DNA of 54,699 bases from IMG/VR virus record IMGVR_UViG_3300009124_000016, positions 1 through 54,699 of that record; one strand, written 5' to 3'. Each line of letters begins with the position of its first letter. Positions within the stretch are counted from its first letter, which is position 1. Below are positions 51,701 through 54,699 of the stretch, piece after piece. Under the pieces are notes generated by a model that was not told the origin of the DNA, ran no database searches, and worked only from the letters and a program-made list of their open reading frames with translations. The position numbers were made by a program, and so were the translations under genes. Source of the stretch: a virus.

Positions 51701-52284
51701 GCATCACCTGGGGTAACTTTGCTGATGCATGGAACTCCACAGAACACCTAAACCTAGCAGTCAACAAAGAGTTTAGAATTGGTGGTGCGCTTGCTCTAAG
51801 CACAACCAGTCTCGGTACAACTGTTGTCAACTCTTCACTAACATCTGTTGGTACACTAACTGGACTGGATGTTAACGGTGCTATCACACTTGGTGGTGTG
51901 ATTACTGAAAAAACTTTCAATAACTATGGCACTGTTCTAACACCTTCTTCAAACATCTTGACGATTGATGTTGCAAATGCGAATACAATCATGGGCGCAC
52001 CTTCCTCTGGTGCTGGTGCTGCTATCAATACTTGGGCATTTACTAATGTCAATCTTGCTAATGGTCAGTCGAAGACCATCACTCTAATTCTAACAGCAAA
52101 TACATCTGCTACATATGGTGATGGTTGTGTTATTGATGGAACTACCATTACAAATGGTGTTAAATGGTCTGGTGGTTCTCCACCAATTGCTACATCTAAC
52201 ATAGATATTCTAACATTCGTTGTTGTTAAAGATACTGCGGGTGTGACCCAAGTATTCGGACAAGGTAACACAGACTTTAGCTAA
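48775..52284 (+). CDS. Long tail fibre-like protein with YadA-type repeats
   Basis: A 1169-residue structural protein. Residues about 130-350 hold five repeats of roughly 40-45 residues (NNVTITQNGSTFTIAS, SEITVVQSGNDITIAS, GDTVVSQTGNTITVTT, ADTTVSQNGSTFTIST and an earlier one). About 480-600 has ETQVLTNKTLTSPTL, a phage fibre motif. About 680-810 has GVDALQGNGTGTQNSAFGFN, TGNTAVGYRSGTAL and GSYNVCIGAYAG, the N-T-A-x-G head repeat of trimeric autotransporter adhesins. It ends in a beta-rich domain with VVKDTAGVTQ. It probably makes a trimeric fibre shaft. Similar strand modules occur in the giant protein at 7239-17081. Confidence 0.75.
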   Translation: MADRFPLIVNQGSQRVEELVSGDNLDLTGSGIAISGNTGTTGQYLKSSGSTVTWDTPGDVYLTASQTLENKTLIGAMISGSLNTISDIPNTSLANPSFILNGQTISLGGTATLPDENTTYSISAVDGSVPTKKVVRLTAANPTSTADVTLAAGNNVSLARIGNEITIESSFTDTNTVTTLAAATGGTATSGALTLDEGNNVTITQNGSTFTIASSYINTITRIRGTTSGTYLSGDFTIIPGSEITVVQSGNDITIASTDTITRVGNTSPNLVSGDVIITGGGDTVVSQTGNTITVTTNDTDTVTTVASTTGPNTGAVSGAITLQGGADTTVSQNGSTFTISTTDTDTTYSANATGGLVESNDEFSLKNAANLQANRVMKWDGSNDQFTNSIISDDGSTVTIGGDLTVTGTNTVLNTTTLEVADAEIELRRGNNLVGSNGGIKLIRTTNGTGDTLTYNSLSWYEAGSYWSTYDGSIRNRLVTEDETQVLTNKTLTSPTLNNPNLGIAVATTINGLSITNAPSAILTINSGKTLECLNTLTFSGTDGASVNFGAGGTATYRTDTLNVFSNTTSSQLRAVISDETGVGSLVFNTQPTLIDAVLTSSTSFNIFNANVTTINAFASATSVTVGAATGSTTIKHDFLTEGAVTLGNDGADAITINGLVNIEDNDFVIRGTDTYPMSIGRGGNAHQHNTRVGVDALQGNGTGTQNSAFGFNALEVADTATGNTAVGYRSGTALDDGGLNTLVGRDTALNLVSGIGNVVLGANGLASSTAGSYNVCIGAYAGFAALGSGNVLIGAASNQNAGDATYIPPLESGNNQLVIGSGANAWIRGTSTYDVLVPQNFSVSGNAIVEGNLTVQGVYTTVNSAVVTVDDKAIELGAVANTTFTASVTDQSNYITSISPTTGLIAGMVINSNTAGAAVPLGTYITTITEDNAYLSEVVSITGGSGTVNFTAEGPSDTSADGGGIILKGTTDKSITWGNFADAWNSTEHLNLAVNKEFRIGGALALSTTSLGTTVVNSSLTSVGTLTGLDVNGAITLGGVITEKTFNNYGTVLTPSSNILTIDVANANTIMGAPSSGAGAAINTWAFTNVNLANGQSKTITLILTANTSATYGDGCVIDGTTITNGVKWSGGSPPIATSNIDILTFVVVKDTAGVTQVFGQGNTDFS

Positions 52285-52294
52285 GGACAAATAA

Positions 52295-54699
52295 ATGCCA
52301 GTAGGATTTAGTAGCCCCGCAAGGAACCTATTCCTCCTAGCTTCTACAGCAGGAGGAACATTAGCAAACTTTTTCAAGACACTAGATCAGTCATCAGGTA
52401 CTGATGTTAACTTTGAACCAACAGAAATAAGAAGCATCGCATCAGATGAAACATATACTTTGGCAGGTGAAGCAGATACTTCATCTGGAGATAGGTTTGG
52501 TTGGTTTGAAAATGTACAATATAATGGAACAGAAAATTGGAGTAATGAAATTCAATCTTCTACTGCAGGAACAGACACTACTTTAAGAACATTAGAAATT
52601 GATGGATCTGGTAATTATCTTGTTGCAGGAAAAACTGGAACACATCCATGGATTGCTAAGTATAGCAGCACTGGTGTTTTATCTTGGGATTCTACTACAT
52701 TTTCTGGTGACGTAGAATATACTGGAATTGCAGTAGATAGTAGTAATGTTTACTATGCTTGCGGAAGCACACCATCTTCTGGAAACAATACTGGATTAGC
52801 ATTTGTAGAAAAATTTACTAATAGTGGCACCCCTGACTGGGGTAAGTCTTCTATACTTCTTAATGGAGATGTATCACTATCTAAAATCGCTGCTAACTCT
52901 AGGGGTGAAGTTGTCGCAGTAGGATGGTTGGATGAAGGTACAGAGAATGCCAAAGGATATATCGTCAAAATTGATACTACCACTGGTGATGTAAAGTGGG
53001 ACAGATCTATTAAGTCATATGCATATGACAATGGCGAACATGTTTACTGTGAAGACGTTACCATTGACGACGAAGATAACATTTATATTGTAGGTAGACT
53101 AGTTAGAGCATCAGGATCGACGCCACGAGGATTTGTTGCACGTTACAGTCCTGAAGGAAATTTAATCTGGCAAAAAGAAACTCCATTCGGAGAGGACTTT
53201 GAATACTATCAGGTTAAAATTGATAATACCACTAAACAGTTGATTACTTATGGTAGATACATCGATGGTTTTTTACAAGAGCATGGTGTTCTCACCAAAT
53301 ATGAAAGTATTGGTGATCAGATCTGGCGTAGAAAAATGTATGTCAGTAACACTGCTGTCTTTGGACAAACTGGTAGAGGTGGCGCAGTCAATCTAGACGC
53401 ATCAACACAGTGGTATTACATGTTGTACATCGACATGAACAATGCTGATAAGTACACCTTTGGTCGTGTAAGTTCTTCTGGTAATGGTCTCGGTGCTTTC
53501 CAGTATGCAGAAGGTACAGGAGAAACTGTTTACTATGAAATTCTAAACATCGATGATAGAGTAGGAAGACTACAAGATGGTTCTGTAAGAAACGATGTTA
53601 GCGATCTTGTTAGCTATCCTTTCACTGCTAACAAACTTTTGTTTGATGATTTGGCAACACCAATCACAAACAAAAAAGTTCAGGTAGCAGAACCAAATGA
53701 ATTTGATTACAGTGGCAGTCCTGCTATTAGAACTTCAGACTTCAAAGAACTGAACCTATTGGGTGATATTGGTATTGTTGCTAGCACCACAACAGGGTCT
53801 GGAGTTATTTACAGTGATGATGTTAGTGCTACAAATGGTTTCAATCATCCTGCGGTGAATGCTTTTGATGGAAGCACTAGCACAAGAATGGAACCAGCTG
53901 ATAACTCTGTTGTTACCTATGCTCCCAGTCCAGCAATTTCTGTCTCTACCTCGATGAGAGTTTATACTACTACTGCTGGTAGTGTAATTGATAGTGATTT
54001 TAAAATCAATGGAAGAGGTCTTGGTAGATACATTGATTCTGGCACAGGTTGGAAAAACATTACTGTTGGACCTGTGTATAGTACGATGCTAACTGGATCT
54101 ACTGTAAAAACTCCTGAAGGTGGTTTTAATCCTCCACATACCATGCAACAAACTGGTGATAGATCCGAGGGTGTTGGTGGTCTAACTTTTACTCCAACAA
54201 CTCCCATTTCATATAGTTCTTCTGTTGAAGTTTATGACAATAATAACGTAACTCATTCTCAGGTAAATAGTGGATCATTTGTTCAACATGCTACAAATGC
54301 TTGGGTAACTGTTGCTTCTGGTAGTGGAACTATCAATAGCATGTTCTTTCAAAGAACTGATAATGCCAATTGGGATGCTGGATTTGTTGCTATTAGAGTT
54401 GATGGAACTATCTTGGAAGATGGTGTAGAAACTCTCAATACTATTGAATTAGAACACAGATCTGGTGCAGCATCAATAGAATTATTTGCTGTTGAGATTG
54501 ATGGATCCATCTTGACTGATGGTGGTGGATTAACTGTTGTTCCTGGATCATGGGTAGATCAATCAAGTAAAGGTAATGATGGTGTAGTGTATGGTGCCAC
54601 CCACAACGCCGCTGGATACTGGGAGTTTGATGGAGTGGATGATTACATTTCTATTACTGACGATCCTTCATTACACACTGAGGAAATGTCTTGGGAATG
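52295..54699 (+). CDS. Fibre/adhesin protein with propeller-like repeats and LamG-like domain, partial
   Basis: An open frame from ATG 52295 to the window end, 801 complete codons and 2 nt, with no stop in my reading. Residues about 100-400 carry repeats of the form W-x-x-K-Y/I-x-x-x-G-x-x-x-W followed by D-x-x-x-N-x-Y-x-x-G (GNYLVAGKTG, NVYYACGST, NIYIVGRLV), like a beta-propeller of WD40 or SBBP type. The last 80 residues (WVDQSSKGNDGVVYGA, YWEFDGVDDYISITDD) match the start of a LamG/concanavalin-like carbohydrate-binding domain. It probably binds host surface glycan. It lies 10 nt after the previous fibre gene. The C-terminus is missing. Confidence 0.75.
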   Translation, partial: MPVGFSSPARNLFLLASTAGGTLANFFKTLDQSSGTDVNFEPTEIRSIASDETYTLAGEADTSSGDRFGWFENVQYNGTENWSNEIQSSTAGTDTTLRTLEIDGSGNYLVAGKTGTHPWIAKYSSTGVLSWDSTTFSGDVEYTGIAVDSSNVYYACGSTPSSGNNTGLAFVEKFTNSGTPDWGKSSILLNGDVSLSKIAANSRGEVVAVGWLDEGTENAKGYIVKIDTTTGDVKWDRSIKSYAYDNGEHVYCEDVTIDDEDNIYIVGRLVRASGSTPRGFVARYSPEGNLIWQKETPFGEDFEYYQVKIDNTTKQLITYGRYIDGFLQEHGVLTKYESIGDQIWRRKMYVSNTAVFGQTGRGGAVNLDASTQWYYMLYIDMNNADKYTFGRVSSSGNGLGAFQYAEGTGETVYYEILNIDDRVGRLQDGSVRNDVSDLVSYPFTANKLLFDDLATPITNKKVQVAEPNEFDYSGSPAIRTSDFKELNLLGDIGIVASTTTGSGVIYSDDVSATNGFNHPAVNAFDGSTSTRMEPADNSVVTYAPSPAISVSTSMRVYTTTAGSVIDSDFKINGRGLGRYIDSGTGWKNITVGPVYSTMLTGSTVKTPEGGFNPPHTMQQTGDRSEGVGGLTFTPTTPISYSSSVEVYDNNNVTHSQVNSGSFVQHATNAWVTVASGSGTINSMFFQRTDNANWDAGFVAIRVDGTILEDGVETLNTIELEHRSGAASIELFAVEIDGSILTDGGGLTVVPGSWVDQSSKGNDGVVYGATHNAAGYWEFDGVDDYISITDDPSLHTEEMSWE

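Noticed and set aside
1-54699. CRISPR arrays, insertion sequences or rRNA genes
   Set aside because: No regularly spaced direct repeats, transposase-like frames or rRNA-like stretches were seen on either strand.

Overview
The window looks like part of the genome of a T4-like cyanomyovirus, a contractile-tailed phage of marine Synechococcus or Prochlorococcus. It carries T4-type baseplate, hub, tail-tube and head-completion genes, T4-type replication genes (gp32, RNase H) and a gp33-like late-transcription gene. It also carries host-derived photosynthesis and carbon-metabolism genes: psbA, psbD, a CpeT/CpcT-type lyase gene and a CP12-type gene. There is no integrase, attachment site or CRISPR array. 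All identifications rest on motifs, gene order and remembered family features; no database search was run.

Layout. 1-17081 (minus) is the adsorption module: a possible partial gene, a tail-fibre-assembly-like protein, a 2-oxoglutarate/Fe(II) oxygenase, three tail-collar/adhesin proteins and a 3280-residue fibre or baseplate protein. 17145-19865 holds three tRNA genes (Asn, Thr, Leu), the cpeT-like gene and small early-type genes, headed by a strong sigma70-type promoter at 19837-19865. 19869-33363 (minus) is the hub and tail module: a needle-like protein, gp5 without a visible lysozyme domain, a gp27-like protein, two large proteins carrying different peptidoglycan-hydrolase domains, gp26 followed by a probable -1 ribosomal frameshift, and a gp54-like protein. 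33395-36261 (plus) holds gp4, a gp2-like gene, gp48 and gp53. 36342-44021 (minus) is the replication and metabolism module: gp32, a DUF1825-like protein, gp33, exonuclease, PhoH, ThyX, CP12, RNase H and many small proteins. 44029-48462 (minus) holds glutaredoxin, a second 2OG oxygenase, psbD, a psbA 3' fragment, a nuclease gene overlapping a DNA methyltransferase gene, and full psbA. 48775-54699 (plus) holds two more fibre proteins, the second cut by the window edge.

Control. Late structural genes are preceded by T4-type late promoters (NATAAATA). Early or middle operons have sigma70-type promoters, and the psbA and gp32 promoters are close to consensus. Several intrinsic terminators separate the units.

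The two most notable signals are these. (1) A methyltransferase/PD-(D/E)XK-nuclease gene pair lies between complete psbA and a duplicated 23-codon psbA tail, which looks like a mobile cassette that entered psbA. (2) A UUUUUUC slippery heptamer, an 8-nt spacer and a 10-bp hairpin at the end of gene 26 would fuse gp26 to a conserved-looking 65-residue extension.
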